Positions 12,846-28,040 of a DNA stretch of 64,000 nt are shown here, in pieces. Positions within the stretch are counted from its first letter, which is position 1. Every line of letters starts with the position of its first letter. The notes beneath the pieces were generated by a model that worked only from the letters and a program-made list of their open reading frames with translations, made no database searches and was not told the origin of the DNA. Source of the stretch: Piscicola geometra (taxonomy: Eukaryota; Annelida; Clitellata; Hirudinida; Piscicolidae); contig OX030955.1 of the NCBI GenBank assembly GCA_943735955.1, forward strand, positions 5,711,269 to 5,775,268. Reading direction: 5' to 3'. Position numbers and translations under genes: made by a program.

Positions 12846-15800
12846 TTATAAATCATTCTTTCCATCTGTAGGTAGCTTTTCAGTTGTTTCGGGAGCTTTC
12901 TTAGAACTCTTGGCGAGAAGTATTTCTTGGTAGTTTTTTTCGTACATGTTAAAGAAAACCTCTTTGCGACTATAGTTGAGGTTACATTCCACAGCATCTC
13001 TGCGAACAGGTGGCTTGACGGAAGTGTTTTTGTTGCAAGTTAGAAGGTTCTTAAATGCCTTTTTGAACTTTGCCGACATGGCATTGTAAAGGATGGGGTT
13101 GATGGCACTGTTGACATGCACCATGGTTCTACACACCAACATCAACCAAATGTCTTCGAATCTTGGCTTCCTGAAAGAGTTGAAGACTACGTAAGCCCTG
13201 TATGGCAGCCACAACACCACGAACAAACTCACCACCGCCACCAACATCTTGATGATCTGTGGGTGATCATGGATTCAGTTTATTTTTATTGCATTCTATG
13301 AAGTTACACTCAACATTTGAACTCTGTATAGATGTTTTTGTTCTTTATTCATGCTAACCTTTGTCTTGATGAAAAAATAAAAATAATAAAATATATTATA
13401 ATAGTATAGTAGCTTCAATATATTTTAAGAACGTCCTCATGATTCGTTTGATAAATGACATTTAAAAGTTCTTGCTTTGAATTATTTATTATAACCACAT
13501 TAAAAATTCATAATTCTTGAAATTCTTATATCATTCATGACACGTAGCTATTATTTTTTATTTTGTTTTAAATATCAATTCTGTGACAAGCCACAGAAGC
13601 TTTTTAGAATACCTTATAATGTAAATTTGTAAAAAAAAATATATTCTATTAAAATAAAGTAAGTTCAAAAATATTTTTTATTAAACTGCATGAAAAGCTG
13701 AATTAACAAGATATTAATCGCATCTGATAAAGAAAAAAACTTTAAAATGAACGATAAAGGAGATTAAAGTCCCTATCGTATATGCTGCGTTGATCAGTAG
13801 CCTCCATAGTCTTAACCCAGCCCCAAACATCTAGAAATTATTTATATATATAAAAAAATTATATTTATATTTATATAAAAAACTGAATAGTAAACTTAGT
13901 ATAACGGTATTAGTATGATTATAACTATCTTATAATAGTAGTCGTAATCACGCGAAGAAAATTTGAGACAATGGTAGTTTCATGCATCATTCAGAGAACT
14001 TACTCTTACGAGAATGACCCCAGCGTACATCTCCTTCAGAGACATTCATGCATCAACCGAATGCCATAAAAAACAATTCGTATTCCAATATAACAAAAGC
14101 AAAAAAAATAAATACTAATTTTAGTCTACGAAGGCTTAAAAGATTTCATCACTAGTTTCGAAGTTCCGTTTATAGGCGCAATCAATCACACAAACAGAAC
14201 GAGTAGACTATCTGTCAAAAAAGGTTCCGACAAAACAAGCCACAAAGATCACTCTCTTGAGTGCATTTGTTTCTTTTTTCCATAATTTACTTCTCGTATT
14301 AGTTATTTTGTAAAACTACAATACATGTTTGATAATGATTTATTTATTTATTTATTTATATATAACGCGGTTTTAATATTACTTACTTTTGATAATTTTC
14401 CGCTTTAAAAATGCATTAATTTATTGTTATTATCGTTTTAAGGAAGCTTAGAGGGGTCGTAAAACACTTCTACTGAAGCTTTTTGTGGGTGATTAATATT
14501 TTAGAGCCGTATTTCAGGGCTGTAGGCAATGACACCATAAGCTTTCTACTATTTGTCTTTTTGTGTGACCACGCGTATTTTATTATTAATATTGCTTTAT
14601 GCTTACAAAGTTGTTTGGTGAGCAGAATGTATGATTTAAAGTGACATAATGAACGGAGAATAACTAAGCTTATATTTTAGTGATCTATGAATTAATTTAA
14701 AATGACTGTTGTCGGAACTGAAAACTAGCTTTAATCATTGTAATTTTTTAAAGAAAATGATTAATAGAAAATTAACTTAAACTTTAATTTAGATGAATAC
14801 ACAAATGTTTTACTATTTTTTCTGTGTAACAATCGGAAGCCAATCAAAATATTGCCCCGTTTTACAATTTTATTTCAATATTATTTTCAGCTTTGGGCTC
14901 ATTGTACCAGGAAAAAAGTTAAGTTTTAAATATCCGGTTCTCTATAGAAAGAGAAAGAATAAGGTCTCAGAGTGGGCTTTTTTCTATAGAACTTATTTTT
15001 GCGTTGCAATCAGTCTTGCTGAAACCTTTGGATTGTAGAGCTTTCTGTGAAAAATTGAAGAAAAGTATTCAGAAAATAAAGAAAATAAGCACTGGAAAGC
15101 TTTGGAGGGAATTAACTAAAGATAATTTAATAGCGCGTTGAGGGTAAAACACGATGGTGCGTTATAACTTTTTTTATTTTGTAAAGTGTTTTTATGAATA
15201 GAATCTAGCATGCTCTTCTTGTTAATCCCAGCTTTTCGTTTGTCAAACGCTTTTGCACTCATACGCCATTACTCCTCTGCCGAGGTCAAACCACTGAGGC
15301 CCTTCGATGGAGTTATTAAAAGGGATCAAGTCAAAAGTCTTTTGGTCATAATATTTCAAATAGTTCGCTCATGTGTGACATTTTGAAATGCCTTTTAATT
15401 AAACTTCATAATTGAGTTTTCATTGAAGCGTGAAGAATAGTTCTATGACGAAACTAAAGCCAGCTGCAAAGACATCTTAAAGCAAACTACTGCACAATTT
15501 TCTTTGCGTAAGATCTGTTTAGTTTTCCAATTTATATTGGAGTTTTTGTTTTTACAAAGCATTAATTTTTTGAATATTTTTATTAAATTATAGAAATTTA
15601 TTATAATAAAAAAGTGTATTTATCAAGTACTAATTTGGAAGTGAACATAATTATAGAATATTTAGTAAATTGACAAATCTAACAATTTTTTTTTCTCTTT
15701 GTCTTTTTTTAAGCTTTACATATTTCATAAAAATCGTTTCAATCTAATGATCATGTTTAAGTCATCCATTTATAAGAATATATTTCTAAATAAAATTGGT

Positions 15801-18800
15801 ATTTGCTTTAGAAACTGTTATTTGTTTAATTAAACGTTTTTGTTCTTTTTACATCTATAAAGTTAAAAAGGTTAATATGAAATTTCGGATGATTCTTTTC
15901 AGTTTTCTAATTACATTTTAGCAATTCATCCGTTAAGATTTACTCGTAAATATTTTGCTTCACAAGTAATTGCTTAATTATTTAGCGTTCTGTCTACGGA
16001 ATAGAAATCGCTTGATGATCAAATCATTCAACAAGAGATTTGACAAACAAACCTCAAAACATACCTCTTATACAAGATAAATTGAAACAAATTACTGAGA
16101 GCATGCATACAGTTTTTTTAATTTTTAAATTATACAATACATCATTTATTTAAAATGCAAAGTATGCAAGGGCAGCGATCTGCTGCAATCTTTGGGGGAA
16201 AGGGGGAGGGGGGTTCTACCCAGCATCGGCGGTGATCCTGAGGGGGTCCTGGGGTCAAAACCATTGAGGTGGACTCTCTCACTGCCAAAAAGTGGGGCGG
16301 TCCAGACCCTAGAACCTCTTCAGGATCACCACCTATGAAAGTATGTCTTCAATCAGTCGTTTGAGAAAAACTTCTAGCGAACTTTAACTTAAAGTTTTAC
16401 ACTCAACATGAATTATTCAAAAAGCCTTTCTATATGTTCTTATAAATTTTAATGTTATTCTATTTTTATAAAATATGTCAAGATTTTAGGGTTTTTGTTT
16501 TTATCTTTTTATTATTTATTATGTATTAGTTTTAACATTTGAAAAATTTTATAATTATTTTGTTTGTTTTTAATTTAACTTGTTTTTTTTTTATCTATTT
16601 TTTCTTTTAACTTTATTATTTGAGACCAAAGTTGTTTGTTTTTTTATTTTATTATTTTTGAAAATTTATTATTTTTTTGTTTTTTTTAATACTTTAATTG
16701 AGTTTGAAATACTTTATTACCTATATTTTTTTTCTGAATAAAAACTGCATCATAGCTTTTTAATTTAGCTCTCATCCATTGTAGGTGAGCTTCATTAAGC
16801 AAATCAATAGCGATTTTATCGTTATCAAACTGAGAAATAGAGTTTATACCCTGTAATTTCGAAATGCAAAAAAAGTAATTTCATAAGTTTGTATTGCGCT
16901 TTATATAAATATAAATGTTAATTGCTTTCAGTGCAGAATTTGTTAGAATGTTTTGGAAATTTTATATAAGCATTCGCAAGATGATCTTATAAAATAACCG
17001 TTAGACAATCAAAAAAATACACTGCTTTGAAAAGGTTTAAATGGCTTCAAAACGCGAAAATACATGCAAATAAATCTCAAACAGTTAGTTCACAAACCTG
17101 CGTTCTGGAGTGGATGTGGTTGCCTCCATGGCTGGAAGTTGTACTGAGAGAAGAGGCCATCGAACTCATTGCTTTTTTTCTCGAACTCATGTAAGCCTTT
17201 GACTTGGTGCTGTTACTCTTAAGAGAATGATCAATTGCGCTGCCTGCCCTGCAGTCTTCCAGGCGAAAGTGTGCGGTGCTTTTCTTGGTAAACTTGCCAG
17301 AAGACTGCTGAGAAAAGCTAGACTTTGTACAATGCTTTGTGGATATTGGTGGTATTTGAGGAGTGTCTTCTGAAAGATTTTGTTTAGAGGTTTTAAAGTT
17401 CACTTTTTCATTCTTGACGTTTGATGCATGCTGCAAGTCGACTTCTTCTTGTTCATCTTTTGAACTAGTGTCCTGGTGGATGAAGTCTTTTTGTGAAAAA
17501 GAATATTGTCGCTGTAGTTTTTCCCTGGAAGCTGTTTCTCCTGAAATTACCTTGTCTTGCACACTCTTTGAAACACCACTAAATTCATTGTCAGTCTCAT
17601 CAGAAAAAGCACGTTCAATTGTTTTTTCTTCTTTTTTTTGTTCCGTCTCAGTGTGAGCAATAGCTTGGTCATTCTTATCCTTTTTCACGCTTGAGGTATT
17701 TTCTTCTACTTCCACTCCTTCACAAATGCGATTAGAGTCAAAAGAATGTCTACTCTTCATAAAAACTGAGTTATCTCTTTTCCAGAATTTATTTTTTAAA
17801 CTCACCAAATTATTTCTTTCATGGGACTCGTTTCTGACCAGAGTAAAAGATTTTATACTGTCATTATTGAATCTTTTTCTGATCAAACTTCGATTTTCAC
17901 TGTTTTTCATCGACTGAAAACTACTATTAATGGATGATTTTTTGTAACTGCCGAACCGGCTGCTGCTGGTATTGTCAAGTAAGTCGACAGTAGCTACCAA
18001 GTTATTACCGCCCAAACCCACAATGCCCACCGAAAGAGGGTTTTTGTTGTAGAGGGTTTTTGAGATGAGAGTGTAAAAGATGACATTCACCACCACTGGA
18101 ATCAGGTACATGACCACCAGATCAGTCAGGTAGTAGATCAGGTACTGGTCTCTACTCAGAGTGTAAGTACACTGCTCAAAATTTTCGTACTTTTCTTTCG
18201 TGTTAATCAAACCCAGCCAAGGGGCGCTGTAGCAAAAGCCAAAAAGCCATAAAGCGGCAATGATTTTCTTGGCACGGTTGATGGTGCAGATGGCATGGGC
18301 TTTCATGGGCTTGCAGATGGCCACATACCTTTCAGCGGTCAGAGCAGTGATTGACAAGGAGCTGAGGTTGAAGCCGAGGTACTGCGAGAATACCATCGTT
18401 CTACACGCGATACCTCCCGCCACGAACTCATCCTCGATGAGATGAAACTCCACGATGGTAGGCAGAGTGGCCGAAAGGAGCAGAAGAAGGTCTGCAAAAG
18501 CCAACGACACCAAGTAGCAATTTGTGGGCGATCGCATGCCTTTGCTCTTTAAAACAACCAGGATCTGCATGGGTTTTGTTGAAAGTGGATGCATTTGTGC
18601 CCGCAACGAGCATGGAATGTGATTTGGAATAGCTTGTGAATGTAGTGTAGGTTGAATAGATTCTAACTTCAGTTAGTGAAGATAAGATAAATGTTCAAGT
18701 CGATTTCATATTGGGAAAATTGCTGTTGGAAGCATAAATTCGAGAAGTAGTCTTCGCTAAAATGACGCATCGCGTAAACTTTAGAAATACAGGGATAATA

Positions 18801-19527
18801 TCGATCGTCTATAACATTTGCTGAGCACAGCTACAATTCAATTTCAACGATAAATAATTAATTAAAGCGTGTAAAAATAACTCATGTTTGCAAAAAAATG
18901 TATTCTGTAATTGTTTCTGGTTACTAGGACCAAAAGCATATAGAAGAGGTGTGAAAAACAGATCCTAATGCATTATTTATATATATATATATATAATTTT
19001 TTTACCTTTATTTGTACATTTAATCAAATTAGGCAGGAAGATTGAGAAGCCATTCAGGCAAATTTGATAATAGGTGTGAAATATATGGAAGAACTCTTTT
19101 AGATAAATTAAAGAAAAAGAGCTTTACATTAAAGAAACCTAGCATTTTAAATAAATTAAAAATTTATTTCACTCACCACCATGCTGTTACCGACCACTCC
19201 TACGAGGAAAATGATAGTCATTATGATGGTGCCGACAATACGGTAGGAAGCTTCGTGGTATTTGATGATTCTGCTGACGTTGGAGATCAAGGAGGGGGTG
19301 GTGAAGTTGGGAAAGTGCAATAAAGAATTGTCACGAAATGGTTCATTCAGAATGGCGTTATTCAAGAGAGACATTCCAGAGTGATTTGTCAGTGTCAAAT
19401 TTATGTGCGGATTGATGTCTTCTCTTATGAGATTGTGGCGTGATGAGTTCAAGTCGCTGTGCGAGAAAGACATATTTTTTAGAATTGCACTAGGAAGGAA
19501 TCCCGGAGAATTCAAGAATGAAGACAT
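12846..19527 (-). CDS. TRHR: TRH-receptor-like class A GPCR, complete, 3 exons
   Basis: Exons 19177-19527, 17098-18564 and 12846-13256, all phase-0 junctions, 742 residues. It is a plasma-membrane peptide receptor; vertebrate TRH receptors couple to Gq/phospholipase C. Residues 1-90 form an extracellular N-terminus with several NxS/T sites, and TM1 is about 92-116. Exon 2 starts ILVVLKSKGMRSPTNCYLV, close to the TRHR intracellular loop 1/TM2. The ECL disulfide cysteines are C171 and C249. The TM3 motif is ERY (195-197), TM5 is about 257-285, TM6 carries W-x-P (LWLPYR, 622-624), and TM7 is NSAINPILY (NPxxY 659-663). Intracellular loop 3 is about 310 residues of Ser/Lys/Glu-rich sequence, far longer than in mammals. 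The donor after exon 2 is CAG|GTTTGT. The ligand is unknown; other invertebrate TRHR-clade receptors are the main alternative. Confidence 0.87.
13257..17097 (-). other. GPCR intron 2 (3.8 kb)
   Basis: Separates TM1-TM5/ICL3 from TM6-TM7. The only structured element I see is the GC-rich foldback repeat at 16170-16345; otherwise it is AT-rich. Confidence 0.75.
16170..16345. repeat. GC-rich foldback repeat, copy A
   Basis: Distinctly G/C-rich island. Perfect 11-bp arms GGTGATCCTGA (16231-16241) and TCAGGATCACC (16320-16330) are inverted, and the flanking sequence is also loosely complementary (GGGGTCCTGGGGTC against GACCCTAGAACCTC). It shares long blocks (GCGATCTGCTGC, CTACCCAGCAT, AAAAAGTGGGG, CAGGATC) with 22352-22700, so it is a dispersed non-autonomous element. 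Confidence 0.65.
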
Positions 19528-21572
<2,045 letters not shown>

Positions 21573-24335
21573 TTACCACTCTTCCAACGTCTGCATCATG
21601 CTGTTATAATCCAGCGAAACACTCGTCCCCTCGCAGTAGTCGGCGGTGAAAGGCAAGCAATTGAAGTAGATGCACTTGTCGCATCTGAAACTCTCCTTCA
21701 TGCCGTAAAAGATGCCGAATAGCAGCACAGGCACTGCTACAACTCCCACTACTCCAAACAGTCGTTGGCTCTTTATGTAGATGCTACTGATGGGCTTGTA
21801 GTTTATCTTGCGTACTGGTCTGAAAATTATCGCCAAGAAAATGCCGTACACGAAACCGCCGAGATGGGCCCAGTTATCGATCTGCAAAGCGAGTTTATAA
21901 AATGTATTAAATAAATTGGTTTATAAGACGTTTAAAGAGAATTTAAAATGTATTTATAATCTATAGCAGGAATACAACGGACTCAAAAAAAATAAACGGA
22001 CTTCTATCAACCTGAGGGACCACAAGGCCAGAAAAAAAGAGCATGAGAAGGGTGATGAGGATGATGAGGATCTGCATGTTCAAGCTCTCCTGAATGTTCC
22101 AACGAGCCACTTCGACGCAAAAGACCGCCATCACGCCGTAGTGGGAACCCGAGGGCCCGGCCTAAGTGTCGTTTAAGAAATTTTGTGAAGCGATTGTCGT
22201 GATTTATTGTAAGGGTATGCATGTATTTGTGGTTAAAATGAAGTTTTGGTATTTTTTAAACCTGTTTTAAAAGATAAGTTTTGAAGCAAAAAAAAGAAAT
22301 GAAATGTTATTTCCAAATTAACAATGACATCCTATCTATATAGTGAAAAGGTGCGCGATCTGCTGCGAGTCTTGGGGGGCTCTACCCAGCATGGACGATC
22401 CTCGGGTCCGGACCCCCTCCTAACCCCACCTAAAAATCATTTTAAAACTTTTTTTAACGAATATTCAAGTAAGCAAAAAATAGTTTTGTTTTAGACAGCT
22501 ATTACTATTACTACACATACTCACAATGTATTGCTATAAAAATAATCTTTTTTACGATTATGCTCGTATCAAAATAAGAGTTTTAAAATACTATTAAGAA
22601 AAAAAGTGGGAGGGGGGATCCACATTAAAGCGAACCCCTTCACTACTAAAAAGTGGGGGAGTCCGGACCCCAGGATCGCCGCCCATGGTAGTGAAGTATT
22701 AAAAAAACTTTTCTTCAAACTTATGTTGGGTTGATACAACAACTTAATTTTCATTACAGTAATGATACTCGAGGTATCACAGAGAATAACTTTTCCATGC
22801 TTTTCCACAAATGGTATTGGTCTAACACCTCTGTCATTCCATTAAAAATTGTTCATGCTTTTCCATCACTAAGTGCTGCCAACCTGCTTTCATGGTGCTG
22901 ATTTATTGAAACAATAACTTGCATTTCTTCTTTTTTGTGATACTCCTTTGGTATACTTCTAAGTTATTTTTCCAGCTACTTGAGGTGTTTTAAACGTTTA
23001 TTTTTGCATTTTCATATAGAACATTTTTCCGAATAGAAAACATAAAACTAAACACCCTTTAAAAAACAACTGAACGCAAAGAATTAATCATATCCAAAGA
23101 AATACATTTTTTGCCGTTTAATTTATAGTACCGGACTTTAACGAAAAATTTCAATTTTTATCCCTAAGGAGGTTTTTATGAAAAAAGTCCAAAAAGCATT
23201 ATATATTTTAAATTGGAAATAACTCTCACCATGTAGTCTAAGGCTATGTTGAAATATGTGGTGTTTAATGATTTTAAGATTAAAGCCTCATTAAAATTAT
23301 TTATTTTATATTGTAATATCATTTAAGCGCTCTAAAAAAGTATATGATGATGATGACGACGATGACAATGACGACGATGACAATGACGACGATGACAATG
23401 ACGACGATGACAATGACGATGACGACGAGAATGATGATATAATCGACAATGATAGATCCACAGCAGCAAGCACCTCGACGTAGTAGGGCATGAAGATGCT
23501 GCTGAAGACACTGCCGACAACGCCACAACCCACGTACACCAGACTCATCTCCAGCGTGCCTGCAGTATCGTGAATGCTGAATAGACGTTTCGAGGAAAAT
23601 GATTTACATAAAATTGATTTTTTGGAAATAGCTTTTCAATGTGTTTGAAATTTAGTTGAAATATTTTTGTGTCTACATTATTTTTATGATTTAAATAAGC
23701 TTAGAATATTTTTAAAAACGCGAAGAAAAAAGTACTTTAAATGATAATCTAAGAGAATATTAGAGAAAAATAGTATTATTTAATATCTCGTGTATCCGGC
23801 TTAGGTTGCATGGTCGACATGTAAAGCCTCAATAAAGGCACTAAAATAAAGGCAATAAAAGCTCGTGAATACAGAGATAAATGAAGGAAACCAGAAGTTA
23901 TTACGAACCTTACAAACAGTTTAGAGATTATTTTTACAGTCTTTAAAAAAATTGAAATGAGTTTTTCATGGAGATCATAAAAGTATTTCTTAAAAAAAGT
24001 ATTTAGCCAAAAAATGAAACATTTTCATAAAAAAAACTCATAATAAATCTCTAAAATGAAGCCCAAAAAATTAAACTTTTAAAAGAATTTCATGCCATTT
24101 TTATGGGGTCAAAACCTATACACAAAAAACATCGTAATCCGACAGAGGTCTCTCATTCTTTTACTCGTAATTACGTATTTGTCGCTTTAAAGAAGCCACT
24201 TCGATAACTAGCATGAAACTATGGTATGGAAACACGATCTTTTCTTCTCGCTGTTTCCAAATCTAAGACACAACTTATGGAGCTTTGTCATAGTTTTTGT
24301 GTTTTTATAATTATTGTGAGCATGGTGGTGACAAC

Positions 24336-24381
<46 letters not shown>

Positions 24382-27300
24382 TTAACCTGTGAGATTTTCA
24401 AGACTGGACATGATGAGGAACTGGAAGAGGGTGCTGATGACGAGAGCCAGAATGCTGTCAGCATCCGTGTTGTTATTTGTATTATTAATATTATTATTGT
24501 TACATTATAATTAATTTTTTATATATTATTATTACTATTGTTTTAATTTTCTTTTATTATTTATTATTTTTATTAATTAATTAAATTTCTTTTGATTTCA
24601 TTCACGTTGTGTATATTTAAATCATTAATTATAGTTAAATGATTAAAGCTTTATAAACCCAGGTACGATGAGGAGGGATGTGAAGAAGCGATAGAACTGG
24701 TCTGGCTTTTGGGCCGAAGAAAGGAAAGGCAACATTCCACACATGTGTTCCATGCAAGACACCTAGCGAGTGATTGTGTCTTTTTCCGGATGGAAACCTC
24801 GATGTGCGCAGCTTATTACATACATAAGCGATAAGATATAATCAAATCGCCGAATTAACGAAAAAAGCGTTAACAAATTAACAAAAATAAACACACCAGC
24901 AGAAAAAGTTGTTTAATAAAACACACACACACACACAAAAACACAAACCGACCCACCCACACAAAAAAACAAACAAACATGAGAACACAAAGCAGCATCT
25001 TGATGGAAAGAACCCCTCTTGAAGTTGCAATACTCCCTGGTCGTCATGATGCAAACTCCGATCACACCGATGCAGCATGGCCGGCCCACCAGCTGACAGT
25101 GCATGTGCTCGTGCGTGTCGGCGTCTTTCGGTAGACCGGTCTCGTTCAGGCGTTGAACGCAAACCTTCGATGGAAGGAGGTTGTCCTTTGAAGCTCGATG
25201 GCTATGGTTGAAGTAGTAGGCGCGGTGAGGGGAATTATGCGCGAGGGAAGTTAGGTGCAATGAGCGTTGAAGAGAAAAAACGTATGATGTTTAAGTGTTC
25301 TAGAAACATGGTAGTAATGTTTCGATGGCAAATTTTACACGTGGAGTGACGTGTATCAAGAGATATAAAGAAATGAAATACTTGAGAATATTCTCAAAAG
25401 TTCCCACCGGCCATTCAGCTTTGTTCTTCGACCAGAAAGCGCCCTTTGGTTGAGTCTCTTGACAATGTCTGTGGCAAATGTATAGGCTAGGCTCTATTGC
25501 TATAAGTCTTTTATTAAATTGAATTGTATATTATAGTATTTTATTTCACTGTATTGCATTATATTGTACTGTATTGTATACTATATTGCTCCTTATTGCT
25601 AGAATAGAGATGGAGATGATGCTTGTAGGATTCTCACGTTTCATCCAATCCACATACATGATTCTTTTCCCACTTGGCAGTCACTGGCTGAATGAAGATG
25701 TCTTGAGAGTTATAAATGCTTGCAAATGAAGTGACAAGTAACATATACCAAATGAAACAATTTATGTCGATTATGACTTATTTAAACAAAAGTTTAACGC
25801 TAAGACTAACAACAATTTAAAAACCTATCAAGCAACACAAAAACCAGCAACAACAGCATCCAACAAAATGATGATTCAACAACAGCAACAACAAAAACAT
25901 CCACAACAACAAGAGCAACCAACAACAACACGCACAGAGCAGTGTTGCTTTTGAGTTTGTATGCAGCCTGATCCGTCGTTGAATATGCAACAGCCTGACT
26001 TCTCCAAACGTCCCTTGTATCTGCAACCCAATCATAATAAGTATTTATTAGCTTGAAGATAATTTAAATAAATTTTAATTTTATTTTTTATTATCTTATT
26101 GAAGCCAATTATGCGATAATACCGAAATTATAAGACCAACTTGACTTGTAGTCTTTTGAAACCAGCATCCATCTTAATGCACGGTGCGAACTTCGCCCCC
26201 AAGTGGATCATACTCTCCTTGCGATTTTCGAGTAATTATCTATTAACTAAATCGTAATCAATAAATTTTTCAATTAATTATTAACATCCTTGAAATCATT
26301 TATTTAGATAATTATTAAATAGTGAAATTATAAATAACATTTATTCTTTTTTTATTAAATTATAGAAAAATTACCAGTCGAGGGCCAATCCACATGTTGG
26401 GCAGTTCGAAGTGGTGAACACTTCTCAGGTTCAAGTCTGGCATTAGCACCTTTAGGAGGTTTCTCATTAAATAAATGAATTATGCATATTCAGTTGAACC
26501 CATTATATTTAATTAATATTAAATAAACCCATTCAATGTATAATAAATTTTTTTTTTTATAAATTATATACCTAATGTACATAATATTATTTCACTATCT
26601 TTAGATCCAATTTAACAAAAATTTAACGGCCAAAACCTTTAAAACCTAAAAATTATAACTGTTTTCTACTGAGACGCCCTGAAGACAAAATCCCCCTACT
26701 TTCCCTGCCACAAACTTCCTCCTTGATTTGCCTGTACTGTACTCCAATTGGAGCGATGCCATAGGTAGAGATGATGATGAAGAAGAGGAGGAATTGGAGA
26801 AGGGTGACGAAGTAGGTGAAGAATGGACGACTACATGGATGGACGGGAAAAGTGACATAAATGGGGGTAATAATTTGAAGGTATGTGGTGGTGATTAAAA
26901 ATAATTTTAGTGGCGAGTTTGTTCAAATATCGATTTATTTGGCTTTTAAAACACTAAATAAAAATAGTACGATTGTTAGAATTTAAGATTATTAACTGAA
27001 GGCTTGAATGTATTGCACATAATATAACCAAATAAGGTATCGTTACTTGAATTTGTTCTGTTTCATAGGCATAAAGCCGAATAATCGCCTGGTCATCGAA
27101 AGACCAGCGGGTGTTCGATGCGAGTTCTCGGTGACCAAATGCATGTATTCCTTAATGGTCTGAATGGCAGTTGTGCTGTATAAAGGTCCGGAATGGACCT
27201 TATCCGGCTCAACCACCCATGTACTGCGTCTTCTCGAGTTTGTCGAGTTCAGAGAGTAGTGACTGTCACTTGCGTCAGAGGAGGTTTGAGAAAAAATAAA

Positions 27301-28040
27301 GTATATTTTAAGTTTATTCTACTTATGAATTTTAAAGACCTAGGAAAGAATTTTGAAGTTTGACAATTTTACTTGTTTTTAGGTTGCACTTTTCGGAAGA
27401 ATTTACAATTGAAACAGCACCACTTGGATTCATCCACAAAACTTTCATTAACGAAAATTGAAAATCCCCTCGGATAAAACCTCTTTACTGGAAGTTGTTT
27501 TTGCTTACGTTTATCTACCGAAAGTGTGTAAAAATCCCTCAAATCCACATCTTGAAAAAGTTTTCGATTTTTCTTGAAATTGTTTTAGTAAAAATATATT
27601 TTAAATAGCTAGTTATAAATTTTTAATCTCATATGGAATAGAAAATTATATACAATATTATTAAAGTTGTAAAATCTATACTTTAGCCATAATTTAAAAA
27701 TACTTTGGCATATCGGATATACTCAAAGATGTCGATGTGCCTGTAACTCCTGTTGTGTTCTTTAGGGCTTATTACAGCTTCTTTTGACAACACCACCCAA
27801 TATCTCTGAAATTTTTATTTATATAAATTATTGTTCAAATGTTTAACAAATTTCAATTATATTATATATTTATCAAATAAATAAGGTTGTCAAGTGTTGC
27901 ATAAAATAATTATTTACAGCTTTATGCCATGTAGATATATTGGGACCGGACCAGCTTTTAGTTGCTGCGGTTGTAAACTTTCGAAGATATATTGATGAGT
28001 TCAGAGAAAAAGATTTGTCATCTTTTTTGTCAAAGGACAT
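21573..28040 (-). CDS. RHBDF: iRhom (inactive rhomboid, RHBDF family), complete, 15 exons
   Basis: Exons (minus): 28040-27918, 27805-27704, 27572-27373, 27268-27047, 26830-26700, 26436-26375, 26217-26141, 26020-25932, 25457-25382, 25201-24979, 24762-24659, 24454-24387, 23559-23474, 22161-22012, 21881-21573; phases agree at every join; 673 residues. The cytoplasmic N-terminus (1-215) is shorter than the ~400 of mammals. TM1 follows RPFFTYF and ends YGIAPIG. The luminal iRhom homology domain has [41 protein letters not shown] and CGMLPFL. A rhomboid core follows PDQFYR, with GPSG at 523-526, IDNWAHLGG in the last exon and a Cys-containing C-tail (CDKC, CLPF). iRhoms act in the ER/secretory pathway on EGF-type ligands and ADAM17. 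The small exons at 25382 and 27572 are placed by phase and could shift slightly. Confidence 0.92.
22352..22700. repeat. GC-rich foldback repeat, copy B (interrupted)
   Basis: Lies in iRhom intron 13. The left part (22352-22430) and right part (22605-22700) match the two ends of the copy at 16170-16345, with about 170 bp of AT-rich sequence between them. GTCCGGACCCC occurs in both parts. This could be a nested insertion or a longer version of the element. Confidence 0.55.
23346..23437. repeat. 15-bp minisatellite (GACGACGATGACAAT)n
   Basis: Four near-perfect 15-bp units with degenerate ends, inside iRhom intron 13 about 36 bases past the donor. Open frames here (poly-Ser, poly-His/Arg) are not coding. 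Confidence 0.9.
24336..24379. repeat. (GAT)n microsatellite beside a splice donor
   Basis: Pure GAT on the plus strand, read as (CAT)n from about intron position 9 after the iRhom exon-12 donor (ACAG|GTTAAG). Confidence 0.9.

Noticed and set aside
22007..22222. 71-codon minus-strand frame with GPSG-like ending by chance
   Set aside because: Wrong frame of the true iRhom exon 22012-22161, which joins its neighbours in phase and matches the family.
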